A stretch of 64,000 nt of DNA. Source: Flavipsychrobacter sp. GTDB lineage: Bacteria; Bacteroidota; Bacteroidia; Chitinophagales; Chitinophagaceae. How positions within the stretch are numbered: the first letter of the stretch is position 1; the number at the start of each line of letters is the position of its first letter. A model generated the notes under the pieces. The model saw nothing but the letters and a program-made list of their open reading frames with translations, searched no databases and had not been told where the DNA came from. The stretch covers positions 916,001-980,000 of the forward strand of contig JAWKLD010000001.1 in the NCBI GenBank assembly GCA_041392855.1. Reading direction: 5' to 3'. Below are positions 51,957 through 60,049 of this stretch, piece by piece. The position numbers and the translations under genes were made by a program.

Positions 51957-51987
51957 TTTAACTTCAGGTAGTTTATGTGTAATTTTG
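51957..51987 (+). promoter_or_regulatory. Promoter of the 94-residue membrane protein gene
   Basis: TTTA (51957-51960), 19 nt, TAATTTTG (51980-51987). The start of transcription is predicted at about 51993, at the ATG (51992), so the mRNA would be leaderless or nearly so. Confidence 0.5.
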
Positions 51988-51991
51988 CTGT

Positions 51992-52276
51992 ATGAGTAAA
52001 CGTCTCTTATATCAATTTTTGATCATTAATATTCTTACTGCGGTAATGGCTGCGGTATTTTACTTTAATGATCTGCCGGGTGCTAATGTGCTTTTCTTAG
52101 TAAGTGTCGTTATGCAGTTCATGTTCGCGATCCCCGCTTTAATGGAAATACACAAGTCGAAAAATATTGATATGACCGAAAAGCTGGCTTGGACAATTGG
52201 GCTGATATTGTCAACAAGTTTGACTGGATTGTTCTATTTGGCGTTCAGAAGAAACGTTGTTTTAGGTAAAAAGTAG
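51992..52276 (+). CDS. Small membrane protein
   Basis: 94 residues with three predicted membrane helices: LYQFLIINILTAVMAAVFYF, VLFLVSVVMQFMFAIPALM and AWTIGLILSTSLTGLFYLAF, joined by short loops, the last with KNIDMTEK. The organisation resembles many small uncharacterised Bacteroidota membrane proteins. It precedes the DUF4375-like gene by 6 bp and is probably co-transcribed. Confidence 0.7.
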   Translation: MSKRLLYQFLIINILTAVMAAVFYFNDLPGANVLFLVSVVMQFMFAIPALMEIHKSKNIDMTEKLAWTIGLILSTSLTGLFYLAFRRNVVLGKK

Positions 52277-52282
52277 TAGAAA

Positions 52283-52792
52283 ATGGGAAGCGATTTCATA
52301 CCAGAAATAAGCAAAGTAGAGTATAGCAAATTGAAAGAGGCCAGGGATGCATCTGCTCTTTATGAGTATTTATGTCAGCCTTTACACGAACAATTATATA
52401 AGAAGCAAGACTTTAATTATGTAGATGAATTATCTGAAATTCAGCAACTTATTATTACATATGACTATGTAAAAATGCAAGTATTGCAAGGGGGCTTTAT
52501 ACAATTGATACAAAACGGATATGTGTTGTTATTACCATCACTTCACGACCTGCTGCAGAAGGTGGGAGCTACAGGTATGGCACAGGTTATAGATGATGCT
52601 TTAAAAGTATATGTCTTAAACAGAGAGCTGCTGGATAAGGAATATTCAGTTGATGATTTTGCAAAGTTGTATGTAGAGTTAACAGAATTTGAGGATATTG
52701 ACAATCGCTTTAGTTTACACCATTTGCCTACAATTAATACCATTCTGCTATATGCAGAGCAGAACATGGAAAAGGTAGCCCTATTGACTTAA
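52283..52792 (+). CDS. DMP19/DUF4375-like protein
   Basis: 169 residues, soluble and helical. The segment KMQVLQGGFIQLIQNGYVLLLPSLHDLLQKVGA, split here for length, matches the DUF4375 (DMP19) pattern QVxNGGFxQ...A...GA. It is followed by ALKVYVLNRELLDKEYS and a tail with DIDNRFSLHHLPTINTILLYAEQN. DUF4375 members occur near immunity and antitoxin-type genes, but no cognate toxin is seen here. It is coupled to the membrane-protein gene before it. Confidence 0.65.
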   Translation: MGSDFIPEISKVEYSKLKEARDASALYEYLCQPLHEQLYKKQDFNYVDELSEIQQLIITYDYVKMQVLQGGFIQLIQNGYVLLLPSLHDLLQKVGATGMAQVIDDALKVYVLNRELLDKEYSVDDFAKLYVELTEFEDIDNRFSLHHLPTINTILLYAEQNMEKVALLT

Positions 52793-52837
52793 TGAGATAA
52801 TAGTAGTTAATAATTAGCTCGTCGGGCTTTTATTTTC

Positions 52838-52845
52838 TACCTTTG
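52838..52845 (+). promoter_or_regulatory. -7 box of the ABC-F gene
   Basis: TACCTTTG followed by CAGCG fits TAnnTTTG exactly. The frame open from the TTG inside the box (52843) would need translation from within the promoter, so the ATG at 52879 is the better start. The -33 region is weak. Confidence 0.55.
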
Positions 52846-52878
52846 CAGCGTTTTTATAAAGTATATAGAAGTTTATAT

Positions 52879-54510
52879 ATGATATCAGTAAGTAATTTAT
52901 CGCTCCGTTATGGAAAGCGCGTATTGTTTGAGGATGTAAATATCAAGTTTACAGAAGGTAATTGTTATGGTGTAATAGGCGCCAATGGGGCAGGGAAGTC
53001 TACATTTATGAAAATATTGTCTGGAGATATTGACCCTACCACAGGTAAGGTAGAGATATCTAAAGGGCAGAGAATGAGTGTGTTAAAGCAAGATCACTAC
53101 GAGTTTGACGAGTACACTGTGCTTGAAACCGTTGTAATGGGTAATGATGTGCTTTATAAGGTGATGCAAGAGAAGGATGCTTTATATGCCAAAGAAGACT
53201 TTACTGAAGAAGATGGTATAAAAGCGGGGGAGTTGGAAGCTACTTTTGCGGAGATGGATGGTTGGAATGCTGAGAGTGATGCTGCTACACTACTAAGTAA
53301 CCTAGGTATTAAAGAAAATTTGCATCCTAAGAAGATGAAAGAGCTTGATGGTAACCAAAAAGTAAGGGTACTATTGGCGCAAGCGCTTTTCGGAAATCCT
53401 GACATATTGCTTCTGGATGAGCCTACCAACGACCTTGATCTGGAAACTATCACATGGTTGGAGAACTTCTTAGCCGATTATGATAAGATCGTATTGGTAG
53501 TATCTCACGACCGTCACTTCCTGGACGTTGTATGTACGCACGTTGCAGATATTGATTTTGGTAAAATCAGCATATTTACCGGTAACTATAGTTTCTGGTA
53601 TGAGAGTAGCCAGTTGTTATTGAAACAACGTACAGAACAGAACAGAAAAGCAGAGGATAAGATCAAAGAACTTAAAGAATTTATCGCTCGTTTCTCTGCT
53701 AATGCTTCTAAATCGAAACAAGCTACCAGCCGTAAAAAAGCATTAGATAAGATCAATGTGGAGGACATGAAGGCCTCTAACCGTAAATATCCTGCTATAT
53801 TATTTAATAACGTAATTCGCGATGCAGGTGACCAAATATTGGAAGTAGATGGATTAGGAAAATCTCTTAACGGTGAGGTGTTATTTAAGGACATTAAGTT
53901 TGACCTGAAGAGAGGACAGAAGGTTGCAGTTTTGTCAAGTAATAGCTTGGCTACCAATGCATTCTATGAGATACTTGCAGAAAATGATGAAGACTTTGAA
54001 GGTAGCTTTAAATGGGGGGTAACTACAACCCAAACCTATTTGCCGGCTGATAATACTCCGTTCTTTTCTGATACTGATGACAACCTTGTAGACTGGTTAA
54101 GACAGTATTCAGAGGAAAAGGACGAGACATTTATACGTGGATTTTTGGGTCGTATGTTGTTCTCTGGCGAGGAAACACTTAAGAAGTGTACCGTCTTGAG
54201 TGGAGGAGAAAAGATGCGCTGTATGCTTAGCCGCATGATGATGCTGAGAGGTAATGTGCTTTTGTTTGATGAGCCTACCAACCACTTGGATCTGGAAAGC
54301 ATTACAGCCCTGAACAATGGTATGAAAGACTTTAAAGGAACTATCATATTCACTACACGTGACCACGAATTGGCACAAACAGTTGCTGATAGAGTACTAG
54401 AAATTACCCCGAATGGTCTTATAGATAGAGAAACAGACTTTGATCATTACATGTCTGATGATAAGATAAAGGCGCTAAGGGAAGAAATGTACGGTCATAC
54501 CGTAGCGTAA
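52879..54510 (+). CDS. ABC-F family ATPase (YbiT-type ribosome-associated)
   Basis: 543 residues from the ATG at 52879 (MISVSNLSLRYGKRVLF). Two ABC domains in one chain without membrane parts. The first has GANGAGKS, signature ELDGNQKVRVLLAQ and LLLDEPTNDLD; the second has its signature LSGGEKMRCMLSRM and FDEPTNHLD. Between them is the interdomain arm with LKEFIARFSANASKSKQ. ABC-F proteins bind the ribosomal E site and relieve stalling or protect against antibiotics; this form looks like the housekeeping YbiT group. The weak first signature (DGNQ for SGGQ) is also seen in that group. Confidence 0.92.
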   Translation: MISVSNLSLRYGKRVLFEDVNIKFTEGNCYGVIGANGAGKSTFMKILSGDIDPTTGKVEISKGQRMSVLKQDHYEFDEYTVLETVVMGNDVLYKVMQEKDALYAKEDFTEEDGIKAGELEATFAEMDGWNAESDAATLLSNLGIKENLHPKKMKELDGNQKVRVLLAQALFGNPDILLLDEPTNDLDLETITWLENFLADYDKIVLVVSHDRHFLDVVCTHVADIDFGKISIFTGNYSFWYESSQLLLKQRTEQNRKAEDKIKELKEFIARFSANASKSKQATSRKKALDKINVEDMKASNRKYPAILFNNVIRDAGDQILEVDGLGKSLNGEVLFKDIKFDLKRGQKVAVLSSNSLATNAFYEILAENDEDFEGSFKWGVTTTQTYLPADNTPFFSDTDDNLVDWLRQYSEEKDETFIRGFLGRMLFSGEETLKKCTVLSGGEKMRCMLSRMMMLRGNVLLFDEPTNHLDLESITALNNGMKDFKGTIIFTTRDHELAQTVADRVLEITPNGLIDRETDFDHYMSDDKIKALREEMYGHTVA

Positions 54511-54530
54511 AAGCGATTAACTTTTGGTTA

Positions 54531-54567
54531 AAAGGTATATTATTGTATTATAATATACCTTTTTTTT
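54531..54567 (+). terminator. Intrinsic terminator of the ABC-F gene
   Basis: AAAGGTATATTA (54531-54542) pairs with TAATATACCTTT (54551-54562), with the T-run going on to 54567. The 180 bp from here to the next gene hold no other clear signal. Confidence 0.85.
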
Positions 54568-54746
54568 GTATATTTACTTTTACATGACAATATAGAGTAG
54601 ATAGATAATATCGTTGCAGTAAGGAACTAGCCATTATACACAGCTCAATTAATACACAACAAGTCTGTAATAATCCTATCAACAGTAGTGAGAAGGTAAA
54701 TGAACCTTAATTCATTTCATGTTCATGATACTAAAATGTGCCGTTT

Positions 54747-55037
54747 ATGAAAAAAAACTATTACCAAAACCGTCTTGAGCGTTTTAAAAACATTGCCAAA
54801 AGATTAGTAGATAAACATTCAGCAGAGCTGTATCAAGTATATAGTTATAATGTAGAGTCGAAAGTTGTAGATGATATGTACCAAGATCATTTTGCTAATC
54901 TTGGTAAGGAGTTAGATTCCGAAGCTCATGATTTTATTAAAGTATATAATGTACAGCAAGAGTCTCTGGCATCGGAGATATGGAATACTTGTAGTAGATA
55001 CCTACAACAATTTGCACAGCGTAACCAACCCGCATAA
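54747..55037 (+). CDS. Small hypothetical helical protein
   Basis: 96 residues from the ATG at 54747; a GTG three codons earlier (54738) is possible. It is highly charged and helical (NRLERFKNIAKRLVDKHSAEL, DDMYQDHFANLGKELDSEA in two blocks), with no membrane part or cysteine motif. Not a family I recognise. It has its own intergenic spaces on both sides, so it is likely a single-gene transcript. Confidence 0.55.
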   Translation: MKKNYYQNRLERFKNIAKRLVDKHSAELYQVYSYNVESKVVDDMYQDHFANLGKELDSEAHDFIKVYNVQQESLASEIWNTCSRYLQQFAQRNQPA

Positions 55038-55092
55038 CTAAATAATTTTCACTATCAATTATACACCCAATATCATATTTACTATCACAGAG

Positions 55093-55122
55093 TAGGCCTG
55101 GATATCTTCTAGGTCTATTTTT
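55093..55122 (+). terminator. Probable terminator after the small helical protein
   Basis: TAGGCCT (55093-55099) pairs with AGGTCTA (55111-55117), one G-T pair, followed by five T. It lies 55 bp past the stop codon. Confidence 0.45.
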
Positions 55123-55254
55123 ATGAGTATTCTTTTATTTAACATAATGTAAATTATAGAACTCAAATGCGTAATTGAATAGCAAATGTCATACAAGCGT
55201 AAGTATAGATAATAGGCATATACAGCCATATGGAATATTCCCTAAATTGTAAGA

Positions 55255-56040
55255 ATGAGAACATTGGTAGCATTTCTTGCTTTATTATTTCCTTTGTTAG
55301 CCATTGCTCAGGATGAGCAAGAGGTAAAGAACGTTATAACCATCTCGGGAGATACAGTATATAATAACAGCGAGCCATACTGTTTGTTACAAGCCGAAGG
55401 ACAGGTATATATTATAAGGAACTTCTTATTGGAACGTATGGCGCAAATTGAACCTGTTATTATCGGTGCTGATCAGTATTACCAATTAGATGTGTCCATG
55501 CTTTATAAAACCTTTTATATAAAACCTATGGAATCGAACTTCGTTGAGGAGTATTTGCACTATATGGTAATAAATGGCGTATTAGATGATGAAGGCTATT
55601 ATGACGAGTTTGGCACACGGTCTTTAGTGGCATTTATAAAGGAAAAAGGAATCACGATAACTTATGAAGAGCTTGAGGCGATAAAACAAAAGAACAATAA
55701 AAGGGACTGGAAAATAGCTTATGAGCATAATAAGGATAATGATTCGACAATAATTAAGGCAGATGATAAGATGGTTGCTTATTATAAGACCACTCGTTGG
55801 GAGGATCTTGGAGCTGATAGGTATGCTATAGCTAGAGGTCCTAATTATGCCCATACAAGATATTATATCTACGCTCTTGACAATAGCCTTGTGGCCGAAA
55901 TTCGTAAACCATGGGATGGAATAACAATGACCGTAATTCTTGCTGCTAATAATGAAGAATTGAAGTTTCGTTACCTACCTAAAGACAAAAATATAGTAAC
56001 CCTGACTACTAAAATACTCTTAGCAAAAGGTATGCTGTAA
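55255..56040 (+). CDS. Secreted protein of unknown function
   Basis: 261 residues with a standard signal peptide (MRTLVAFLALLFPLLAIAQ). The mature part alternates strands and short helices (VITISGDTVYNNSEPYCLL, YYQLDVSMLYKTFYIKP). The middle has a DDEGYYDEFG stretch and a Lys-rich turn (EAIKQKNNKRDWK). No catalytic or lipid motif was found, and I do not recognise a family. It is probably periplasmic. Confidence 0.65.
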   Translation: MRTLVAFLALLFPLLAIAQDEQEVKNVITISGDTVYNNSEPYCLLQAEGQVYIIRNFLLERMAQIEPVIIGADQYYQLDVSMLYKTFYIKPMESNFVEEYLHYMVINGVLDDEGYYDEFGTRSLVAFIKEKGITITYEELEAIKQKNNKRDWKIAYEHNKDNDSTIIKADDKMVAYYKTTRWEDLGADRYAIARGPNYAHTRYYIYALDNSLVAEIRKPWDGITMTVILAANNEELKFRYLPKDKNIVTLTTKILLAKGML

Positions 56041-56064
56041 GTAAGCCTCTCGCCTTTAGGTGTT

Positions 56065-56793
56065 TTAGTATTTAAGGCTTAGTAAAGCTCCGGATGCTAC
56101 AAATCCTATTTTTGAATAAATACGTTCTCCCGATTCTGATGCAACAAGGAATATGGTTTTACTATTATTCCTGTGAGCCTCATCTATTAGCTGCTCAGTC
56201 ATAGTTTTTCCTAAACCCAAGCCTCTGTGTGACGAGATTGTTCCTATCATGTGTATCCCCGAATTTCCTTCATTGTCTAGGAAGATCATACCACAACTCA
56301 CATAGATACCCTCATACTGCCCAATAAAAGCCTTTATACTCTGCTTGTTTTTTATTAGAGCCTCGATGATTGTTGAGGGTAAAACTTCATACCCAAAAGA
56401 ACTGGATGCTATTTCAGCAAAACTGTGTGCTTCTGCTTCTGTTGTAACAAGTTTAATGGTATTAAATACTTTTTGAGTGGGCTCTGTTAAAGAAATGTCC
56501 TTATACATACCCTTTACGCTAGATGTTTCTATAAAATGGTTTGCTAGTAGCGTGTTTTTTAAAGATATATCGTCTTGGTGTATGCCTATTGAGTTAGGTA
56601 ACTCCCCCATCTGTATGGCTTGTTGTAGTTCTTCGATATTGCATTCTTGGCTTATATTAAAAACTTTTGATGGCCAAGACCATTTTTGAGGAGCAGTATA
56701 CATGTAGTCGTTTTCTTTATATAGAAAGCCTCCAGCCTCACCAATATGTTCCCAAAATTCAAATAAATGCTTAATGATATTATCTTTTTCCAT
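56065..56793 (-). CDS. GNAT-family N-acetyltransferase
   Basis: 242 residues. The C-terminal half holds the GNAT core: EGIYVSCGMIFLD, then IHMIGTISSHRGLGLGKTMTEQLI, where RGLGLGK is the acetyl-CoA pyrophosphate loop, and KTIFLVASESGERIYSKIGF. The N-terminal ~110 residues may be a diverged second GNAT-like or substrate domain. The gene starts 14 bp inside the 3' end of the MFS transporter gene, so both are co-translated. Acceptor unknown; drug or amino-acid acetylation is plausible next to an efflux pump. Confidence 0.85.
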   Translation of the reverse strand: MEKDNIIKHLFEFWEHIGEAGGFLYKENDYMYTAPQKWSWPSKVFNISQECNIEELQQAIQMGELPNSIGIHQDDISLKNTLLANHFIETSSVKGMYKDISLTEPTQKVFNTIKLVTTEAEAHSFAEIASSSFGYEVLPSTIIEALIKNKQSIKAFIGQYEGIYVSCGMIFLDNEGNSGIHMIGTISSHRGLGLGKTMTEQLIDEAHRNNSKTIFLVASESGERIYSKIGFVASGALLSLKY

Positions 56794-57991
56794 ATGCTGT
56801 TTTTATAGTTTGTTTTTTATTAATGTAATGTAAAATGGTAATGCTCAATATAGAGACGCCAAGAAAACCAATGATCAATGGTGGTAGTGTATTGTGCGTA
56901 CATAGACCTATTAAGATAGATATAGGTACCGATATGATTGTAGACAAAGCGCCTATAATTGAAGCTCCCATGCCCGCAACATGCCCTAATGGCTGTATGG
57001 CCAAAGTGCTCAAATTGCTAATGAGAAAGCCATAGCAAGCCAACTGTAAGAACATAAACAGCATGAATATATCTAAATAATTATGTGTGTAATGTAGGCT
57101 CAACAAATATACTACTGATAGTATGAGGCTTACTGTTATTGCATAGTGAACAATGTTTGTCATGCCTAAACGTACTACTGCCCTGCCGTTTATAAGAGAC
57201 GCAATACCTATACTTGTAGCCAGAGTAGCAAAAACTAACGGATAGCTTTTGCCTAGGCTATATTTTACTTCAAATATTGCTTGCGAAAGATTGAGATAGC
57301 TAATGAAAATACCGGAATACATCCCTAGAATTATAATGTACACCAATGAGCTTTTATTGCTAAGAATGTAAAGCAAAGCATTCTTTATATTGATATAGTT
57401 AAGTTTAGTTCTATTACCCTTATCCAGTGTTTCAGGCATTCGGTATAAGAACAAAAGGATGGAGAACGTGCTTATTGCAAAGAAAGCTATATAGATTGCT
57501 CTCCAATTGTAGTAAGCTATAATAGCCTTGCCAAGCACAGGGGCTATCATAGGTGCAAAAATGTAAATGACCATTATAAAGGACATGGCTTTGGCCATTT
57601 TGTTGCCATTAAACCTATCTCTAACAATTGCTAAATTCAATGCTCTGGGGGCACCCATCCCTACCCCTTGTATCAGTTGTCCTAGTATTAAAAAAGAAAA
57701 AGAGGTTGTTATATAAGATATGTAGCAGCCAAATAGAAAAAAAGCAAACCCGATTGTCATTACCCTTTTTCTGCCAAAGCTATCTGATAGGGGGCCATAA
57801 ATAAGTTGGCTACATCCTAAGCCAAGGTATAGGATAGAAACTGTAAAATGTGTTTTGTTGTCATTTATGTGAAACGTTTGTGTAATATCTTGAAAAGCTG
57901 GTAAGATCATGTTTATCGCTAATGATACTATTGCCATCAATAAAGCAATAATGAAAATGAACTCAGCAAACCTTATGTCTGAACTACGCAT
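56780..57991 (-). CDS. MFS transporter, Bcr/CflA drug-efflux type
   Basis: About 403 residues from the ATG at 57991 (an upstream ATG at 58012 adds 7 residues). Twelve membrane helices. The A-motif loop reads YGPLSDSFGRKRVM and the helix 5 motif IQGVGMGAPRALNLAIVRDRF matches Bcr/CflA multidrug exporters. The surrounding regulator and acetyltransferase suggest a small resistance or detoxification operon. Gap to the Crp-type regulator gene upstream is about 50 bp. Confidence 0.9.
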   Translation of the reverse strand: MRSSDIRFAEFIFIIALLMAIVSLAINMILPAFQDITQTFHINDNKTHFTVSILYLGLGCSQLIYGPLSDSFGRKRVMTIGFAFFLFGCYISYITTSFSFLILGQLIQGVGMGAPRALNLAIVRDRFNGNKMAKAMSFIMVIYIFAPMIAPVLGKAIIAYYNWRAIYIAFFAISTFSILLFLYRMPETLDKGNRTKLNYINIKNALLYILSNKSSLVYIIILGMYSGIFISYLNLSQAIFEVKYSLGKSYPLVFATLATSIGIASLINGRAVVRLGMTNIVHYAITVSLILSVVYLLSLHYTHNYLDIFMLFMFLQLACYGFLISNLSTLAIQPLGHVAGMGASIIGALSTIISVPISILIGLCTHNTLPPLIIGFLGVSILSITILHYINKKQTIKTAYGKR

Positions 57992-58043
57992 GACGCAAAA
58001 GTCCACTAACAATATCGTTATTATCTTAATCTAGATTAAGAAA

Positions 58044-58619
58044 TCAATGACTACTGAGCTGTTTTCTGATTTTGCTAAGATGTTCGGGGCTTATATTAAG
58101 ATAAGATGCAATTATATATTGGGGGACCAACTGCTCGATATGTCCATAATGTTCTCTAAAGGTGAGGTACTTTTCTTCAGCGGTTTTGTTCAGTTGACCG
58201 TATGCTCTATTATGTAGCCTGGAGTAAGATTGCTCTAATTTTAACCTGAAATAAGGTTCCATTTTAGGAACATCATTAAGCAGTTTTTCAAATTTGCTTT
58301 TGTGTAATTGATAAATGGTAGTTGGTGCTAATATCTCAGTGTAAAATTCATTGGTTACCCCATTTATAAAACTATACAAGTTGTTTATCCAATTATTTTC
58401 AATGCCTATTTGTACGGTTATTTCTTTAAGAGAATCATCAAGAAAAAATACCCTTACCAGCCCTTGTTCTATGAATTGCATACTACTGGCAATTTTTCCA
58501 TAAGATCTAAAATCTGCTCCCTTATCTAATTGTATTTTCTCAAAACAAGACAAGGTTCTAGTTAAGACATGGTCATTAACATCAATTAAGCTTCTTATAT
58601 TCTTTATTAAGTTTTCCAT
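58044..58619 (-). CDS. Crp/Fnr-family transcriptional regulator
   Basis: 191 residues: a cyclic-nucleotide-binding-type beta-roll (KGADFRSYGKIASSMQFIEQGLVRVFFLDDS in blocks, TEILAPTTIYQLHKSKF) and a C-terminal helix-turn-helix (LVPQYIIASYLNISPEHLSKIRK). The phosphate-binding Arg/Ser cassette of cAMP-binding CRP is absent, and there is no Fnr iron-sulphur cysteine set, so the ligand is unknown. It is likely the regulator of the MFS/GNAT genes directly downstream. Confidence 0.88.
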   Translation of the reverse strand: MENLIKNIRSLIDVNDHVLTRTLSCFEKIQLDKGADFRSYGKIASSMQFIEQGLVRVFFLDDSLKEITVQIGIENNWINNLYSFINGVTNEFYTEILAPTTIYQLHKSKFEKLLNDVPKMEPYFRLKLEQSYSRLHNRAYGQLNKTAEEKYLTFREHYGHIEQLVPQYIIASYLNISPEHLSKIRKQLSSH

Positions 58620-58850
58620 GCTACCCTACTAATTTGTCTTTAAGTGTCTATGATGTGCTAAAGTAATAACTACTGTTTGAAAGAAACGCTACATTGTAAT
58701 TGTTATAGACAACGCCTATAATGTCAGTTTGTCAGCTCCTTAATAACAATAATACAATCTTGCTGTTTATTTAGTTTTGGGCTATAGGTTTTCCTTATAA
58801 AGTATAGCATGCTGAATTCAATTCGCTGTTCATATCTTGATAGCTTTTAG

Positions 58851-58858
58851 TAAATTTG
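58851..58858 (+). promoter_or_regulatory. Possible -7 box of fdhD
   Basis: TAAATTTG fits TAnnTTTG but ends only 4 nt before the ATG (58863), which would make the message leaderless. No TTTG stands at -33. The rest of the 243-bp gap between the Crp gene and fdhD shows no gene. Confidence 0.35.
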
Positions 58859-58862
58859 GAGA

Positions 58863-59684
58863 ATGACAATTGGTGTCGCAGATATTGAAATTAAACGAGT
58901 TGTAGATAATGTTCGCAACGACGTAAAAGATACATTGGCCATAGAAGAGCCGTTAGAAATAAAGCTCTCCTTTTTTGATGGCAGAGAGTATCTTATTAAG
59001 AACTTGTCCATTACCATGCGCACTCCGGGTAATGATGAAGAGTTAGCTATAGGCTTTCTGTTTACAGAAGGTATCATCCGTAGCAATGACGAAGTAAGGC
59101 CATGCGTTTCTTTAGGAGAAAATCAGGTTTTGGTTACCCTTGATGAGCAGGTGACTTTTGATATAACTAAGCTGGAGCGGAACTTTTATACTACATCTAG
59201 CTGTGGCGTGTGCGGAAAGTCTTCAATTGATGCTGTAAAGACTGTTTGTTTATTAGAAGATAAGGAGAGTGATATTTCTATAAATGCCTCTACTCTGCAC
59301 TCTTTACCCGATAAATTGAGTCATAATCAAGGTCTATTTGAGCAAACCGGGGGGATTCATGCTTCTGCCCTGTTCAATAGCAATGGAGATTTATTGTTGA
59401 CCAGAGAAGATGTAGGTAGACATAATGCTTTAGATAAACTAATAGGCACTGCTTTGCAAAACAACGACCTGCCTTTAGATAAGCATATATTACTACTTAG
59501 TGGCAGAGCTAGTTTTGAGCTAATACAGAAAGCGGCAATGGCAGGTGTTAAGATAATAGCTGCCGTTGGTGCGCCTTCAAGTTTGGCCGTAGCTACTGCA
59601 AAGGAGTTTGATATGACCCTAGTCGGTTTTTTAAAGGCTGACCGTTTTAATATATATTGTGGAGAGAATAGAGTTATTGTATGA
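58863..59684 (+). CDS. fdhD: Formate dehydrogenase accessory sulfurtransferase FdhD
   Basis: 273 residues. FdhD transfers sulfur from IscS to the molybdenum cofactor before it enters formate dehydrogenase. The cysteine motif TSSCGVCGKSS and the RTPGNDEELAIGFLFTEGI block are present, as are EQTGGIHASALF, TREDVGRHNALDKLIG and the LSGRASFELIQKAA end. First gene of a three-gene operon: ATGA overlap (59681-59684) with the next gene. Confidence 0.95.
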   Translation: MTIGVADIEIKRVVDNVRNDVKDTLAIEEPLEIKLSFFDGREYLIKNLSITMRTPGNDEELAIGFLFTEGIIRSNDEVRPCVSLGENQVLVTLDEQVTFDITKLERNFYTTSSCGVCGKSSIDAVKTVCLLEDKESDISINASTLHSLPDKLSHNQGLFEQTGGIHASALFNSNGDLLLTREDVGRHNALDKLIGTALQNNDLPLDKHILLLSGRASFELIQKAAMAGVKIIAAVGAPSSLAVATAKEFDMTLVGFLKADRFNIYCGENRVIV

Positions 59685-60049
59685 AAATAAGAATCAGAGG
59701 TAATTCGGTAAGGTTTAGACTCACCAAAAGTGAGGTGGCTCAGTTTGCCGAAACAGGAACTGTAACAGATACGACCAATTTTGGTGCTGCAACTTTTAGT
59801 TACGAGCTCAAAACTGATGATAGGGATGCAATAGGTGCAGTTTTTGAAAATGGCAAGATAACCATGCTTATTCCTATAGCTATAGCCAACGATTGGACGA
59901 CAAAAGAAATTGTAGGTTTTGACAATATGATACAATTAGGTAATGGTGAGGAGTTGTATCTACTATTAGAGAAAGACTTTAAGTGTCTTGATGAAAGTAT
60001 TGAAAATCAGTCTGATAATTACGATAATCCTTTAGCTGCACAACTGTAA
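59681..60049 (+). CDS. Small FdhD/FdhF-linked protein (DUF7009-like)
   Basis: 122 residues: an N-terminal strand pair MKIRIRGNSVRFRLTKSEV, a central ATFSYELKTDD, AIANDWTTKEIVGFDNM, and a C-terminal EKDFKCLD followed by SDNYDNP. I know this wording from small proteins encoded between fdhD and fdhF-type genes in Bacteroidota (DUF7009). It overlaps fdhD by 4 bp and the oxidoreductase by 1 bp, so it is made in step with both. A helper in cofactor loading or assembly is likely. Confidence 0.75.
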   Translation: MKIRIRGNSVRFRLTKSEVAQFAETGTVTDTTNFGAATFSYELKTDDRDAIGAVFENGKITMLIPIAIANDWTTKEIVGFDNMIQLGNGEELYLLLEKDFKCLDESIENQSDNYDNPLAAQL

